In this document: positions 17,273 to 27,329 of the stretch, piece by piece | Layout: every line of letters starts with the position of its first letter | Numbering within the stretch: position 1 is the stretch's first letter | Assembly (NCBI RefSeq): GCF_900142015.1 | Contig: NZ_FQZN01000002.1 | Coordinates: 1 to 64,000, forward strand | Source: Bacteroides stercorirosoris | GTDB lineage: Bacteria > Bacteroidota > Bacteroidia > Bacteroidales > Bacteroidaceae | Direction: 5' to 3' | Length of the DNA stretch: 64,000 nt | Notes under the pieces: generated by a model | What the model saw: the letters and a program-made list of their open reading frames with translations, nothing else | What the model was told of the DNA's origin: nothing | The model's database searches: none | Made by a program: the position numbers and the translations under genes

Positions 17273-17349
17273 ATTAGTTAAACTACTGCTTGTTTTAGTT
17301 TAATAACTAATAGTAATAGTTGTTTGTTTGAAACTAATTCCTATCTTTG
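17273..17349 (+). promoter_or_regulatory. Promoter and candidate operator for blaI-like gene
   Basis: TATCTTTG (17342-17349) is a good -7 box. TTG-rich sequence at 17320-17330 may serve as the -33 region. Upstream, ATTAGTTA (17273-17280) and TAACTAAT (17304-17311) form an inverted repeat with 23 bases between the arms. BlaI-type repressors usually bind dyads at their own promoter, so these arms are candidate operator sites. Confidence 0.45.
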
Positions 17350-17380
17350 CATTGTTCACCCCGATAAATAGAAAAAGACT

Positions 17381-17749
17381 ATGAAGCGATTGACTGCAAA
17401 GGAAGAAGAAATCATGCGAATGTTTTGGGAACACGGGCCGATGTTCGTCCGTGAGTTGTTGGCTTTTTATGAAGAGCCGAAACCGCATTATAACACTGTA
17501 TCTACTTTGGTACGTGGATTAGAGGAAAAAGGTTTTGTAAAGTACAGGCCTTATGGCAATACCTATCAGTATTATGCGGCTGTGTCCGATAAAGACTATA
17601 AGCGCTCTGCGCTGAATGATGTGGTAGCCCAATATTACAATAACTCCTATACGAATGTTGTATCTGCATTTATTGAAGAAGAAGGAATGTCGGTTGATGA
17701 GCTGAAAGCCCTGATCGCACGTATCGAGGATAAAAAGGCAAACGGATAA
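17381..17749 (+). CDS. BlaI/MecI/CopY family transcriptional repressor
   Basis: A 122-residue winged-helix protein starting MKRLTAKEEEIMRMFWEHGP. The DNA-binding region contains the family pattern KPHYNTVSTLVRGLEEKGFVKYRPYGNTYQYYAAVS. The C-terminal helices (IEEEGMSVDELKALIARIEDK) are the dimerisation part. BlaI proteins repress their own operon until a membrane M56 peptidase triggers their cleavage. The partner follows after 30 bases. No beta-lactamase gene is nearby, so the regulon is unknown. Confidence 0.92.
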   Translation: MKRLTAKEEEIMRMFWEHGPMFVRELLAFYEEPKPHYNTVSTLVRGLEEKGFVKYRPYGNTYQYYAAVSDKDYKRSALNDVVAQYYNNSYTNVVSAFIEEEGMSVDELKALIARIEDKKANG

Positions 17750-17779
17750 GGATACTCATACTCTATAAATGTATACATC

Positions 17780-19477
17780 ATGGGAGCTATATTATTTTAT
17801 ATATTTGAATCTACCTTGTGCCTGACCGTCCTGTATTTTCTATTCAGGCTGTTTTTCAGAAGAGACACGCTCTTCCGCACGAACCGCCTGCTTTTGCTGA
17901 TAGGGACGGCAGCTTGCACATTGTTGCCGTTGATGCAAATAGATGTTTCCCAATATACACCTTTACAGTTGCCTGTAGCCACTGTCAGAAATCTGTTGAC
18001 AGAGAAAGAAACCGGTGTTGCCGATGCAGGAGAGGGAACCGGTAAGGAATATATGTCTGAAAGAACAGACATTTTCTCCGGAGGGACAGAGGAAGGAAAC
18101 GTCATGAAAGAACCTCGTGGCAGTGTAATGTCTGCTATTTCTGTGATTGTGCTTCTGAGTGGCTGTTACCTTTTGGGGGCGTTAGTCGTTTTTTGTTTCC
18201 TTTTGCTTTCCACTATCCGTATGTATCGGCTTGTACGCCGTTTTCCCGCTCACGAATACGGGGAGTACAAGTTGGTCATTTGCCCGGAAAAGATTGTCTC
18301 TTTCAGTTGGGGAAACACGATTGTGCTTTCTCAGGAAGATTATGAAAAGAATCCCGGAGAAATATTGCTGCACGAGCAGATGCATTTGCAGCATCGGCAT
18401 ACATTGGATTTGCTTTGGATGGAATGTCTCGTCATACTCCATTGGTTCAATCCTGCTGCATGGCTGCTGATGCGCGAACTCCGGGAAGTGCACGAATATG
18501 AGGCAGATAACAGCGTCATCAATCATGGCATCGATGCAACTCAATATCAACTTTTATTAGTGAAGAAATCCGTAGGTACAAGGCTCTACTCTATGGCTTG
18601 CGGTTTCAATCACAGTAAACTTAAAAACCGTATCACAATGATGTTAAAAAGAAGAACGAACAATTGGGCACGTTTGAAGCTATTGCTCTTCGTGCCGGTG
18701 GCTGCCGGAACGCTTTATGCGTTTGCGCGGCCGGAAGTAAAGAAAACAGTGGAACAGGCGATGGCTTCTGTGGAGGTGAAACAAGGCTCAATTCCCCAAA
18801 GTGAACTGGTACAATTAGAAGCCTTTTTCAAGCAGAAAGCTGAAGATGCGGCTGGAGAAAAGAAGGTATACCAAACTGATAAAAAGTCGGGAACCATTCA
18901 TTCTTTCTTTGTAAATATGAACAATAAAATGATGCTGAATCAGAAATTGATAAAAGAATATGATGTGGCAACCTTATCGACCCGGCTTACCGACTTGTTG
19001 AGAGCGGAATATCAGAAATATGCGAAGGGAGATCTGAATTATTCAACGTATTTGCTTGTCAGGTATGATCGTGGTTCATCATCAGATGCCATTACTTCGT
19101 ATCTTCGGACAATAAAAGACTCTTATCTGCAAGTGCGTGGTGAAATATCCGGGCAGTTGGGTGGAGTTTCGGAAGCCCGTTTGGATAGTGTATTTCCTAT
19201 ATTAGTTCATTTTGGAGAATCTAAAGTTTATAGTTCTAAACATAAGACGGCTACGGATATTTCCTTGCCAATTCAGATATCTTTGTTTTCCGGCGGAAGT
19301 GCCGGTCCGGTTCTGAAGAATCCTTCTCTCCGGGAAGTGGAGCAGAGTCTTAAAGAATATAAAGCTACTACAGGCAGTGATAATTTTGCGGTAAGTCTTA
19401 AGCTGGACAAGGATGTTGCTATGGGGGTAGTGGAGGATGTGAAAGAAGTTATTCGTAATACTTTATATGACAAATAA
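17780..19477 (+). CDS. M56 family (BlaR1-like) membrane metallopeptidase
   Basis: A 565-residue protein. N-terminal membrane helices (FESTLCLTVLYFLFRLFF and the segment near residues 115-145) lead to a cytoplasmic zinc peptidase with HEQMH at residues 198-202 and the downstream HEYEAD (238-243) supplying the third ligand. Another membrane helix (LLLFVPVAAGTLYAFA) follows. The C-terminal 250 or so residues show no penicillin-binding domain; they are a predicted periplasmic region of unknown fold. So it is a BlaR1-like signal peptidase with a different sensor. It forms an operon with the BlaI-like repressor. Confidence 0.9.
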   Translation: MGAILFYIFESTLCLTVLYFLFRLFFRRDTLFRTNRLLLLIGTAACTLLPLMQIDVSQYTPLQLPVATVRNLLTEKETGVADAGEGTGKEYMSERTDIFSGGTEEGNVMKEPRGSVMSAISVIVLLSGCYLLGALVVFCFLLLSTIRMYRLVRRFPAHEYGEYKLVICPEKIVSFSWGNTIVLSQEDYEKNPGEILLHEQMHLQHRHTLDLLWMECLVILHWFNPAAWLLMRELREVHEYEADNSVINHGIDATQYQLLLVKKSVGTRLYSMACGFNHSKLKNRITMMLKRRTNNWARLKLLLFVPVAAGTLYAFARPEVKKTVEQAMASVEVKQGSIPQSELVQLEAFFKQKAEDAAGEKKVYQTDKKSGTIHSFFVNMNNKMMLNQKLIKEYDVATLSTRLTDLLRAEYQKYAKGDLNYSTYLLVRYDRGSSSDAITSYLRTIKDSYLQVRGEISGQLGGVSEARLDSVFPILVHFGESKVYSSKHKTATDISLPIQISLFSGGSAGPVLKNPSLREVEQSLKEYKATTGSDNFAVSLKLDKDVAMGVVEDVKEVIRNTLYDK

Positions 19478-19500
19478 AATGTTATGAATAAGTAAGGTCA

Positions 19501-19548
19501 TTTTACGTATGTGCAGGCGAATGATTGTTCGCCTGCACATACGTAAAA
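19501..19548. terminator. Long perfect hairpin between convergent genes
   Basis: A 21-bp perfect inverted repeat (19501-19521 with 19528-19548, left arm beginning TTTTACGTATGTGCAGG) has a six-base loop. It lies between the convergent M56 peptidase and xpt genes, as expected of a bidirectional terminator. The stem is unusually long and its T/A ends are part of the stem itself. Confidence 0.75.
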
Positions 19549-19556
19549 CCTCATTT

Positions 19557-20123
19557 TTATCTGATTTTAATTTCGCAATTCTCCAGGCTTTCTATAATCG
19601 CCAAAGATTCCACATGAATGCCTTGTTCGCGCAATTCATCTCCTCCGTGTTGGAAAGCTTTTTCTATGATGAACCCCATTCCCACTAATTCGGCACCCGC
19701 CTGTTTCACAAGTTCCATAATGCCTTTGGCTGCATTTCCATTAGCCAAGAAGTCATCTATAAAGAGTACCCGGTCTTCCGGACGGAGAAAATCCTTACTG
19801 ACGCATACTTCATAAGACCGCTGTTTGGTAAAAGAATAAACGGAAGTAACCAACATATTCTCCATTGTGCTGGGCTTTTTCTTCTTGGCAAAAACAACGG
19901 GGAGTTCCAACAAATATCCCACCATGATGGCAGGAGCAATGCCACTGGCTTCTACTGTGATGATTTTGTTGATTGTAGTGGAGGCAAAACGCCTGACAAA
20001 TTCCACGCCAATAGATTTCATCAGGATAGGGTCCATCTGGTGGTTAATGAAATTGTCCACTTTCAATATGCCTCCCGGATAACATCTCCCGTCTTTCAGA
20101 ATACGGTCTTTTAGGATTTTCAT
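19557..20123 (-). CDS. xpt: Xanthine phosphoribosyltransferase
   Basis: A 188-residue purine salvage enzyme that joins xanthine to PRPP, giving XMP. It starts [23 protein letters not shown]. The PRPP-binding loop is [13 protein letters not shown], and [10 protein letters not shown] and the basic [12 protein letters not shown] segment match the Bacillus-type Xpt. Length matches (B. subtilis 194). No purine riboswitch was recognised upstream, and no permease gene accompanies it. Confidence 0.95.
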   Translation of the reverse strand: MKILKDRILKDGRCYPGGILKVDNFINHQMDPILMKSIGVEFVRRFASTTINKIITVEASGIAPAIMVGYLLELPVVFAKKKKPSTMENMLVTSVYSFTKQRSYEVCVSKDFLRPEDRVLFIDDFLANGNAAKGIMELVKQAGAELVGMGFIIEKAFQHGGDELREQGIHVESLAIIESLENCEIKIR

Positions 20124-20150
20124 GTTTTATATATCTTATTTGTTGAATGC

Positions 20151-21509
20151 TTATTTTATCTGTTCGCTTGTTTCCTCCTCTTCTTCCTCCGGTTCTTCAT
20201 CTCTAGGCAATAGTCTTGCTGATATCCGTTTTTTTGGGGTGAGACTCATGCCCCTCAGCATCTCCGCCTGTTTTACTACGCTGCCGTTTCCGCCGGAAAG
20301 TTGGTTAAACGCTTTGTCATAGTCTTTTTGCAGTCCGGTCAGCTTGTCTCCGATGCTCAGGAACGTATCGGTGAAACCTACAATCTTTTCATACAATGCT
20401 GTGCCCCGCTTGATGATTGCCTGCACATTCTTTACCTGATTTTCCCGTTTCCAGAGGTCAAGGGATAGACGCAGGGCACTGATAAGGTTAGTGGGGTTCA
20501 TCAGCACGACTTTCTTGTTGTAGGCATATTCCCAAAGATTGGTATCGCTCTGTATAGCCAGCAAATAGGCTCCTTCGGTCGGGATGAACATCATGACAAA
20601 GTCCGGTGCCTTGATGTCGTAGTGGGAGTAATCTTTCTGACTCAACTCGTCTATGTGGGTGCGGACAGATTGTAGATGAGCTTTCAGCAAATGGGCCTTT
20701 TCGTCCTTGTGTTCGGCAGAAGTATAGGCGCTGTAAGCCGTGAGGGAAACTTTGGAGTCTATAATCATTTCGCGGTCGTCGGGATATCTGATCAGGATGT
20801 CCGGCTGCATTTTCTGCCCGCTTTCTTCGCTGGTGATAGCCTCGCCTCGTTCGTCTTTCAGGAATTCCTGGCGGAAATAATGTTCACCTTCAATCAGGCC
20901 GGATGCTTGGAGCAGACGTTCCAAAATCATTTCTCCCCAGTTACCCTGCATCTTCGAGTCACCTTTCAAGGCGCGGGTCAGATTGTTGGCATCTTCGCTG
21001 AGCCGGTTGTTCAACTCTACTAATTCTTTGATGCGTTCGCCCAACGAGAAACGTTCTTTGGCTTCGTTGCTGTATACTTGTTCCACCTTTTCCCGGAAAT
21101 CCTTCAGATTCTCACCCAAGGGACGGAGCAGGTTGTTCAGATGTTCGGCATTCAGTTTGGTAAAGTCTTCTGTCTTGCTTTGGAAGATGCGGTTGGAGAG
21201 ATTCTCAAACTCTATATTCATGCGCTTATGTAAGGCTTCCGCTTCTTCCGTCTGCAATCTCAGACGTTCTTCCCATTGCTTCTGCTGTTCTGCCAGCCTG
21301 AGGTTGAATGATTTTTCCTGTTCAGTCAGTCGTTCGGCGGTTATGGTTTTCTCGCGTGCGATACGTTCTTCCGAAGTGCGGTTCAGTAATTCTTCCCGTT
21401 CGCGGGTGGCTTGCAGTTGTGCTGATAGTGCGGCACTTTTTCGTCCGGCTATCAGATAACCTACGCCCGCACCTACTGTCAGTCCGATGATTAGAAAAAC
21501 AATCTCCAT
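20151..21509 (-). CDS. rmuC: DNA recombination protein RmuC
   Basis: A 452-residue protein with an N-terminal membrane anchor ([20 protein letters not shown]), a long charged coiled coil (about residues 30-190), and the RmuC nuclease-like domain (about 190-415: [53 protein letters not shown]). The C-terminus is very acidic ([17 protein letters not shown]). RmuC limits inversions at short repeats in E. coli and is related to phage-defence nucleases. It lies 2 bases downstream of map on the same strand, so they share a transcript. Confidence 0.93.
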   Translation of the reverse strand: MEIVFLIIGLTVGAGVGYLIAGRKSAALSAQLQATREREELLNRTSEERIAREKTITAERLTEQEKSFNLRLAEQQKQWEERLRLQTEEAEALHKRMNIEFENLSNRIFQSKTEDFTKLNAEHLNNLLRPLGENLKDFREKVEQVYSNEAKERFSLGERIKELVELNNRLSEDANNLTRALKGDSKMQGNWGEMILERLLQASGLIEGEHYFRQEFLKDERGEAITSEESGQKMQPDILIRYPDDREMIIDSKVSLTAYSAYTSAEHKDEKAHLLKAHLQSVRTHIDELSQKDYSHYDIKAPDFVMMFIPTEGAYLLAIQSDTNLWEYAYNKKVVLMNPTNLISALRLSLDLWKRENQVKNVQAIIKRGTALYEKIVGFTDTFLSIGDKLTGLQKDYDKAFNQLSGGNGSVVKQAEMLRGMSLTPKKRISARLLPRDEEPEEEEEETSEQIK

Positions 21510-21511
21510 GC

Positions 21512-22366
21512 TTATTCCGTCAATATCTCGTTTCCGGTTTCAGTAATCAGAATCATGCTTTCCCATTGTGCCGAGGGCAAACCGTCGTCTGTGCACACAG
21601 TCCATCCGTCCGCTTCGTCGATGAAGACTTCGTATGTTCCCATGTTTATCATCGGCTCAATGGTGAACGTCATTCCCGGAACGATAAGCATACCCGTGCC
21701 ACGTTTGCCGAAGTGTTCCACATCCGGTTCCTCGTGGAATTTGATGCCTACACCATGTCCGCAAAGGTCACGTACTACACTGTAACCGTTCTTCTCTGCA
21801 TGCTCCTGGATGGCTGCGCCCACATCTCCGAGCCGGGCCCACGGTTGTGCAGTCTGCACACCTATATCGCGGCATTCTTTTGCCACCTGCACCAGACGTT
21901 GCATTTCCTGTTTTACATCTCCGATCATATACATTCTCGAAGCATCCGAGAAATACCCCTTATAGATCGTTGAAACATCTACGTTCACAATGTCTCCACT
22001 GCGCAGAAACTCTTTGGTACTTGGGATGCCGTGGCATACCACATCATTGATACTTGTGCATACACTTTTCGGAAATCCTTCGTACAGGAAAGGGGCGGGG
22101 ATTGCGTCATGGTCTGTCGTAAATTCATATACCATATGGTCAATCTCTGCCGTCGACATACCTTCGCGTATGTTTGCCGAAATATAATCCAGCAATGCTG
22201 TGTTGATTTTCGCACTTTCACGGATACCGGCCAGTTGTTCTTCCGTACGCAACAGATGGCGCGACGGGAGTTTATAACCTTCTTTCTTATAGTGTTGAAT
22301 CTTCTCTTCTACCTCGTCGGAATAGTTTTTAGGAGTAAACCGAACTCCTTTCACGAACTTTTTCAT
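21512..22366 (-). CDS. map: Type I methionyl aminopeptidase
   Basis: A 284-residue metallopeptidase that removes the initiator methionine. Metal ligands are in [19 protein letters not shown] (Asp pair), [14 protein letters not shown] (His), [10 protein letters not shown] (Glu) and the final [10 protein letters not shown] (Glu). An N-terminal extension of about 40 residues ([19 protein letters not shown]) precedes the catalytic domain, as in other Bacteroidetes forms, without zinc-finger cysteines. It is the first gene of a map-rmuC unit. Confidence 0.96.
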   Translation of the reverse strand: MKKFVKGVRFTPKNYSDEVEEKIQHYKKEGYKLPSRHLLRTEEQLAGIRESAKINTALLDYISANIREGMSTAEIDHMVYEFTTDHDAIPAPFLYEGFPKSVCTSINDVVCHGIPSTKEFLRSGDIVNVDVSTIYKGYFSDASRMYMIGDVKQEMQRLVQVAKECRDIGVQTAQPWARLGDVGAAIQEHAEKNGYSVVRDLCGHGVGIKFHEEPDVEHFGKRGTGMLIVPGMTFTIEPMINMGTYEVFIDEADGWTVCTDDGLPSAQWESMILITETGNEILTE

Positions 22367-22436
22367 TGTCTTTTTGATTTATAATAGCTACAAAAGTACG
22401 TAATATCAATTAAAGAATGAAAGAATTATTCTTAAT

Positions 22437-25400
22437 TTATAAAAGAGTTACTGTCCTGATCTCGCTTCTCGAATTATCAATCCGCTTCACCTGTATCTGA
22501 GTTTTGATCCGTTCCCGCAGTCCTTCTACGTGGCTGATGATTCCTACTTTCTTTCCGCCCATCTGATGTAGCTTCTCCAGCGTATCCATTACCGTATTCA
22601 GATAGTCGCTGCTTAGCGTACCGAATCCCTCGTCAATAAATAACGTATCCACTGACAAACTATGCCGGCTGAGAGAAGAAAGTCCGAGAGCCAGCGACAG
22701 GGAGACCAGAAAGCTCTCCCCACCGGACAGCGTGCAGGCCGGTCGTGCTGCGCCTCCCTGGTAGAAGTCACGCAACAGTATGGTGAGCGAACCCGCCTGA
22801 CACTCCAGCTCGTAACGGTCCGTCAACCGTTGCAGATAGAAATTTGCTCCATTGAGTAACTCTTTCAATACAAAACTTTGTGCGATGTTCCGGAAATTCT
22901 TTCCTTTCTCATCACCGAAGTGATGGCAAAGACGATCCCATTTCAGATAAATTTCCCGCAATTCGTCCGCGCGCTTCTTTTCATCTTTTATCTGGGCAAT
23001 GTTCTTCGCATTTTCTTCCAGTTGTATTTTCAGCCGCAGGATGGTTTGGGTTTCTGCCGTAATCTTTTCCTCTAAAGCATGAATCTGACTGTTCAGAGTT
23101 TCCAGACTTTCATTTTCCTCCATTTCAGGTTTTTTGCCCAAATGTTCTTCCAACTGTCCGGTTGCGAGCCTGAAAGCTGTCTGTACAGCCACTTCTTCTT
23201 CTTTAAGCCGTTGCTGTCCGGTGCGCAGGTGCTCTATGTACTCACCGGAATAAGCGGAGAATGCGATGATGTATGATTCGTCAATATCCGGATGCGAGGC
23301 ATAGAAAGCAGCCAGGTTCGCTTGCAGCTCATCCATGTTCTTCCGGGCAGACAGGATATTTTGCTTCAGTCCGCCGGCCTGGGAATTCAGCGTATTCCAA
23401 GCCATTCCCAGATTCTTTATTTCTTGTTTTTCCTCTATCGGAAGACTCTTCCATTCGGGAAATGTATCACAGATGATTTCCCGGGTTGCCGATATGCTGT
23501 CCAGTTCTTTGCCGATTAGGGCGATGGCGGTTTTCAGCTCGGCTTGTCTGTCCTGTGCCAATTTGTAATTTCCGGCTGCCTTTTGCAGGCGTTCGATGAA
23601 TGTGACGGGAGAACTGTTCCATTCAGTTTGCCATTCGTCCCAGAGAATCAGAGGGCTGACACGCTCCAAAGTTGTATGAATAATTTCTTTTTCATTTTCT
23701 TTCAGCGAACGTTTGTTGGTGATGTCATTTTTCAGTCCGGTCAGCTTCTTATCAATGGCGTCAAATGCTTTCCGGGCAGTTTCCGCTACTTGCTGATATT
23801 CATCTTTCTGGTGTTGCAACCGTGAAATATGGCTGGCCAGGGTTTGCGCTTCATTCAGTTTGGCATTGATGTTCTCAATATCCTGTTTGTTTTCCTGAAT
23901 CAGCTTTTCCAGTGTCTCCTTTGTGCTGTCGGAGATGTCCGGGATATGGCAACGGCTACATTTGTCTTGTGCCTCTGTACAGGCAAGGTCGTATCCTTTC
24001 TGCGCTTTCTCCGTTGCCAGACGGCTGCTTGCCATCATTCCCTCGTATGTCTTACTCTCTGTCCGGTTGCCGTTCAGAGTTTGTTCCGCTTCTTTATATT
24101 CTTTCTCTTTCGCTTCTAATGACTGCCGGATAGGAGCAAGTACAGATTGAAAGTCTTCATCTTTGCAAAGTGACTTTATCTCCTGGCCGCATACCGGACA
24201 ACTGTCTCCTATCGAAAGACGGGCACGGGCTTCTTTAGCCCATTCTTCCACCGCTTCTTTCTGTTTGTCATATAGTGTCCTGATGTCATCGTATGCTTTC
24301 TTCTGATTGTCGAAACTGGCTTTCAAACCTGCATACCGGCTCTTGCAAGTCTGCAATTTCTTGTCCAGCGATTTTTCATATTCTTTTGCTGAATCCAGCG
24401 CCTCTTGTTTCTCTTTCAATACCGCCAGGGCATTTTGAGCTTTATGCAAGTTCTCCTTGACAGTTTCCAGTGTGTCCTTCTTTTGCTGCAAAGCACTCCG
24501 GTTCATAGAGGTAAGTTGTGCATTCAGCCGGTCGATTTCCAGTTGTCTGGTTTGGTTCTCTTTGTTTTTCAGATTGCAGTCATCCTCCTTTTCCGCACGT
24601 TCCCGCTCCAGTGCAGGTTGTTGCCGGGTTAATTCGGCTGTCTGCTTCTCATAGGCGGCGATGCGCGAGTGGGAAGAAAGTAGGGCGTTGAGGTCGGCAA
24701 TGATGGACTGGCTTTGCTCGAACATGGGGAGAAGCGGGGCATGGGTTTTCAGATATTCTTCAGCGAGAAGCAATCTGGCTTGTTGTTCTTTCATGTTATC
24801 TTTCAGCCAGATGCAACCATTGCTGAGGCGGATGAAATCGGCTTTCAGATTTTCGGTTTGCTGGATATTGCTCTCCTGCTGTCGTTGCTGCTGTTTCAAA
24901 GAAGAGAACCAGTTGCGGGCGTCCGCGGTGCTGTTCCAGTCTCTGATCAGTATTTCCTTCTGCCGGAAGTCATCCGATTGCAGTTGCTCCTTTTTCGCTT
25001 CCCATGCTTTCTGCTGCTTTTCCTGGTTCAGGACAAGTTCTGTCTGCCTCTTCAGCCAGTCATGTTTCAGGACGGCCGTATTCTTCTGTAAGGCATTTCC
25101 ACTGATTTCGGCATCCAGTGCCGTCATGGTTTCGTTAATTTCAGTTGTTTCCTCATCAGTCAGAATGTGAATCCCTTCCAGTTTCCGGTTTTGGTTTTCA
25201 TAATCCGTACGTTTTTCCTTAGTGATAGTGTAAATTCCCGCACCTATTTCGGAATAGATTCCGGTGCCTGTCAGTTTCTCCAGAATGTCCGACTTTTCGC
25301 TTTCCTTGCTCTGCAGGAATTTGGTGAAATCGCCTTGCGCCAGGAGGGTGGTACGGCAGAACTGTTCGAAGGTCAGTCCTACGGCAACTTGTATTTCAGC

Positions 25401-25856
25401 TTTTATTTCATTCTTCTTGATGAGTTGGACACCCGTTTTCCGGTTCTCTAAAGTCCACTTTGCGTCCTGAATGGCACCGGAGGCTTTCCGGTGTGCACGG
25501 GCCACATACCACTTGGCGGTATAGGGTGTCTCATTCGAACCGGTAAACTCCAGTTCGGTCCATGCCTCACTGGTATTCCGGCGCATTAGTTGGCGGCTGT
25601 CGTTAATGGACACCTCTTCTTTCTTGGAAGAGAAGCTTTGCCCCACATCTTTGTACTTCTCGTTTTCTGCACGTTCCATGCGGGGCGTTTCATTATAGAG
25701 CGACAGGCAAATAGCGTCGAGCAGTGTTGTTTTTCCGGCACCCGTCTCACCGCAGATGAGGAACAGTGACTCTTCGCTCAACGGTCCGTTCTCAAAGTCG
25801 ATGACGGCATCTTCTATGGACGCCAGATTCTTTATAGTCAGTTTTTGAAGTTTCAT
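22437..25856 (-). CDS. sbcC: SbcC-type exonuclease subunit (SMC-like ATPase)
   Basis: A 1139-residue ATPase. The Walker A ICGETGAGKTTLLDAICLSLY is close to the N-terminus. Two long coiled-coil arms flank a zinc hook with CPVCG near residue 553. The C-terminus has the signature TLSGGESFLVSLSLALGLS and Walker B DTLFIDEGFGTLSSD. A second CxxC (CSRCH, near residue 635) lies in the coiled coil. With SbcD it forms the SbcCD nuclease, which cuts hairpins and processes double-strand ends. The gene follows sbcD on the same strand after 22 bases. Confidence 0.95.
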   Translation of the reverse strand: MKLQKLTIKNLASIEDAVIDFENGPLSEESLFLICGETGAGKTTLLDAICLSLYNETPRMERAENEKYKDVGQSFSSKKEEVSINDSRQLMRRNTSEAWTELEFTGSNETPYTAKWYVARAHRKASGAIQDAKWTLENRKTGVQLIKKNEIKAEIQVAVGLTFEQFCRTTLLAQGDFTKFLQSKESEKSDILEKLTGTGIYSEIGAGIYTITKEKRTDYENQNRKLEGIHILTDEETTEINETMTALDAEISGNALQKNTAVLKHDWLKRQTELVLNQEKQQKAWEAKKEQLQSDDFRQKEILIRDWNSTADARNWFSSLKQQQRQQESNIQQTENLKADFIRLSNGCIWLKDNMKEQQARLLLAEEYLKTHAPLLPMFEQSQSIIADLNALLSSHSRIAAYEKQTAELTRQQPALERERAEKEDDCNLKNKENQTRQLEIDRLNAQLTSMNRSALQQKKDTLETVKENLHKAQNALAVLKEKQEALDSAKEYEKSLDKKLQTCKSRYAGLKASFDNQKKAYDDIRTLYDKQKEAVEEWAKEARARLSIGDSCPVCGQEIKSLCKDEDFQSVLAPIRQSLEAKEKEYKEAEQTLNGNRTESKTYEGMMASSRLATEKAQKGYDLACTEAQDKCSRCHIPDISDSTKETLEKLIQENKQDIENINAKLNEAQTLASHISRLQHQKDEYQQVAETARKAFDAIDKKLTGLKNDITNKRSLKENEKEIIHTTLERVSPLILWDEWQTEWNSSPVTFIERLQKAAGNYKLAQDRQAELKTAIALIGKELDSISATREIICDTFPEWKSLPIEEKQEIKNLGMAWNTLNSQAGGLKQNILSARKNMDELQANLAAFYASHPDIDESYIIAFSAYSGEYIEHLRTGQQRLKEEEVAVQTAFRLATGQLEEHLGKKPEMEENESLETLNSQIHALEEKITAETQTILRLKIQLEENAKNIAQIKDEKKRADELREIYLKWDRLCHHFGDEKGKNFRNIAQSFVLKELLNGANFYLQRLTDRYELECQAGSLTILLRDFYQGGAARPACTLSGGESFLVSLSLALGLSSLSRHSLSVDTLFIDEGFGTLSSDYLNTVMDTLEKLHQMGGKKVGIISHVEGLRERIKTQIQVKRIDNSRSEIRTVTLL

Positions 25857-25878
25857 GATTCACCACAGATTATTCGGA

Positions 25879-27096
25879 TTAACGCAGATTATTCTTTTCC
25901 TTCACCTTTTGCACGGCGACATTCATCAGTTCGCAGAGTTCTTCGTCCATTTCTTCTCCTTCCGCTTCCTGATAGTAGAGTTTAGCTATCTCCAGCGGAG
26001 ACATTTCCTGTATTTCCTGGATGGAGATATGCCGGGTTTTGTCGTTTGCAGCCTGCTTTTCGCGGTTGGACTTGATGTAGCAGTATTTGCAGTTTTTCCC
26101 TTTTGCCGCGTTCGATGCCCGCTCGTTACAGTCGGGTGCCAGATAATCTTTTATCAGAACGTTCAGCCGGATGTAAGCAGTCTTGTCGTCCGGGTATTCT
26201 TCCAGTAGTTTGAGGGCTTCTTCAAAGGGCACCGCTTCTTTGGGCAGTGTGACGAACGGCAGGAGGTTTTCTATTTCCACCGTTCTTATTTGCGGTTCTT
26301 CCTCCCGCCGGATTTCGACGATGGAGACGGAATGGGGGTAAGTCTCGTCAAAACTCACGGGCAGGGGAGTTCCGCAATATCGTGCGTGACGGCCATTTCC
26401 CTTGATGTTCTGCGGACAATGAATGTGTCCGAGCGCCAGATAATCATATCCTTCACCCATCGAGCTGATGGGAACATATTCTATACCGCCCACGGTCTCG
26501 TCATGACCTGTCCGGTCGCTGCCTTCTATGGAGAGATGCGCCATCAAAACAACGGGAAGTCCTTTCACATTCATTTTCTCCACTTCGTCCTGCAATGCCT
26601 GGAAAAAGCGAGCCTGCCGTTCTTCACGCGGTGTCTCCGTGTCCAGCATCGGAAAGTTTTGCGGATATACGTGGGGGACGGCTATGATGTATCCTTTCAG
26701 ATTTCCTTCTTTGTCTTTTACTTCCACGATATGTTTTTCCAGGTTCACTTCTTCCTGGTTCCGTTCGATGTTTCCCACCACTCTCACTCCGAAGTGATTC
26801 CACAGATTGCTGTCTATTTCCAGTTTGGAACTGCTGTCATGATTGCCGGCTGTCACCACAATGGTCATTTCCGGGCAGGCTCTGTGAATTTCGAGCATGC
26901 CGTCCGTGTACATCTTCTGTGTAGTTGCGGATGGGGTGGAGTAGTGGTAGATGTCTCCGCTCACTACTATTGCATCCGGTTTCTCTTCCGCTGCGATGTG
27001 GGCCAGTTGTTTCAGAAATGCTTGTTGCTCCAGGCTGCGGTCATAGTTATATAGTGTATGTCCCAAGTGCCAGTCGCTGGTATGGAGTATTTTCAT
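25879..27096 (-). CDS. sbcD: SbcD-type exonuclease subunit (metallophosphoesterase)
   Basis: A 405-residue nuclease subunit. Phosphoesterase motifs appear in order: TSDWHLGHTLYNYDR, VVSGDIYHYSTPS, VVTAGNHDSSSKLE, LMAHLSIEGSD, and LALGHIHCPQN. The C-terminal domain ends with helices that bind SbcC. A cysteine/lysine-rich segment (NAAKGKNCKYCYIKSNRE, about residues 330-345) is unusual and could be a small metal site. SbcCD handles hairpins and covalently blocked DNA ends. Confidence 0.95.
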   Translation of the reverse strand: MKILHTSDWHLGHTLYNYDRSLEQQAFLKQLAHIAAEEKPDAIVVSGDIYHYSTPSATTQKMYTDGMLEIHRACPEMTIVVTAGNHDSSSKLEIDSNLWNHFGVRVVGNIERNQEEVNLEKHIVEVKDKEGNLKGYIIAVPHVYPQNFPMLDTETPREERQARFFQALQDEVEKMNVKGLPVVLMAHLSIEGSDRTGHDETVGGIEYVPISSMGEGYDYLALGHIHCPQNIKGNGRHARYCGTPLPVSFDETYPHSVSIVEIRREEEPQIRTVEIENLLPFVTLPKEAVPFEEALKLLEEYPDDKTAYIRLNVLIKDYLAPDCNERASNAAKGKNCKYCYIKSNREKQAANDKTRHISIQEIQEMSPLEIAKLYYQEAEGEEMDEELCELMNVAVQKVKEKNNLR

Positions 27097-27329
27097 ATTT
27101 ATACGGTTTTATGCTTTCAAAAGTACGCAGAATATGGGAGATAAGCAAATTGGCCGGACAGGGTTGATAAAGGAAAATATTAGATTGACTTTGCACAAAA
27201 AACTTTTTTCTAAAACTATGAATTCACTGATTTTTAATTAGTTTTGCAATGAAATTCATCTGTGAGACAGCCTTTTTACCTTGTGTCCGGTAAAGAATAG
27301 ATACACTTGCAGAATAAACTGTGATTTAG

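Noticed and set aside
26290..27054. 254-codon plus-strand open frame
   Set aside because: It is a shadow of sbcD, made of low-complexity His/Phe/Val-rich sequence, while sbcD has all phosphoesterase motifs.
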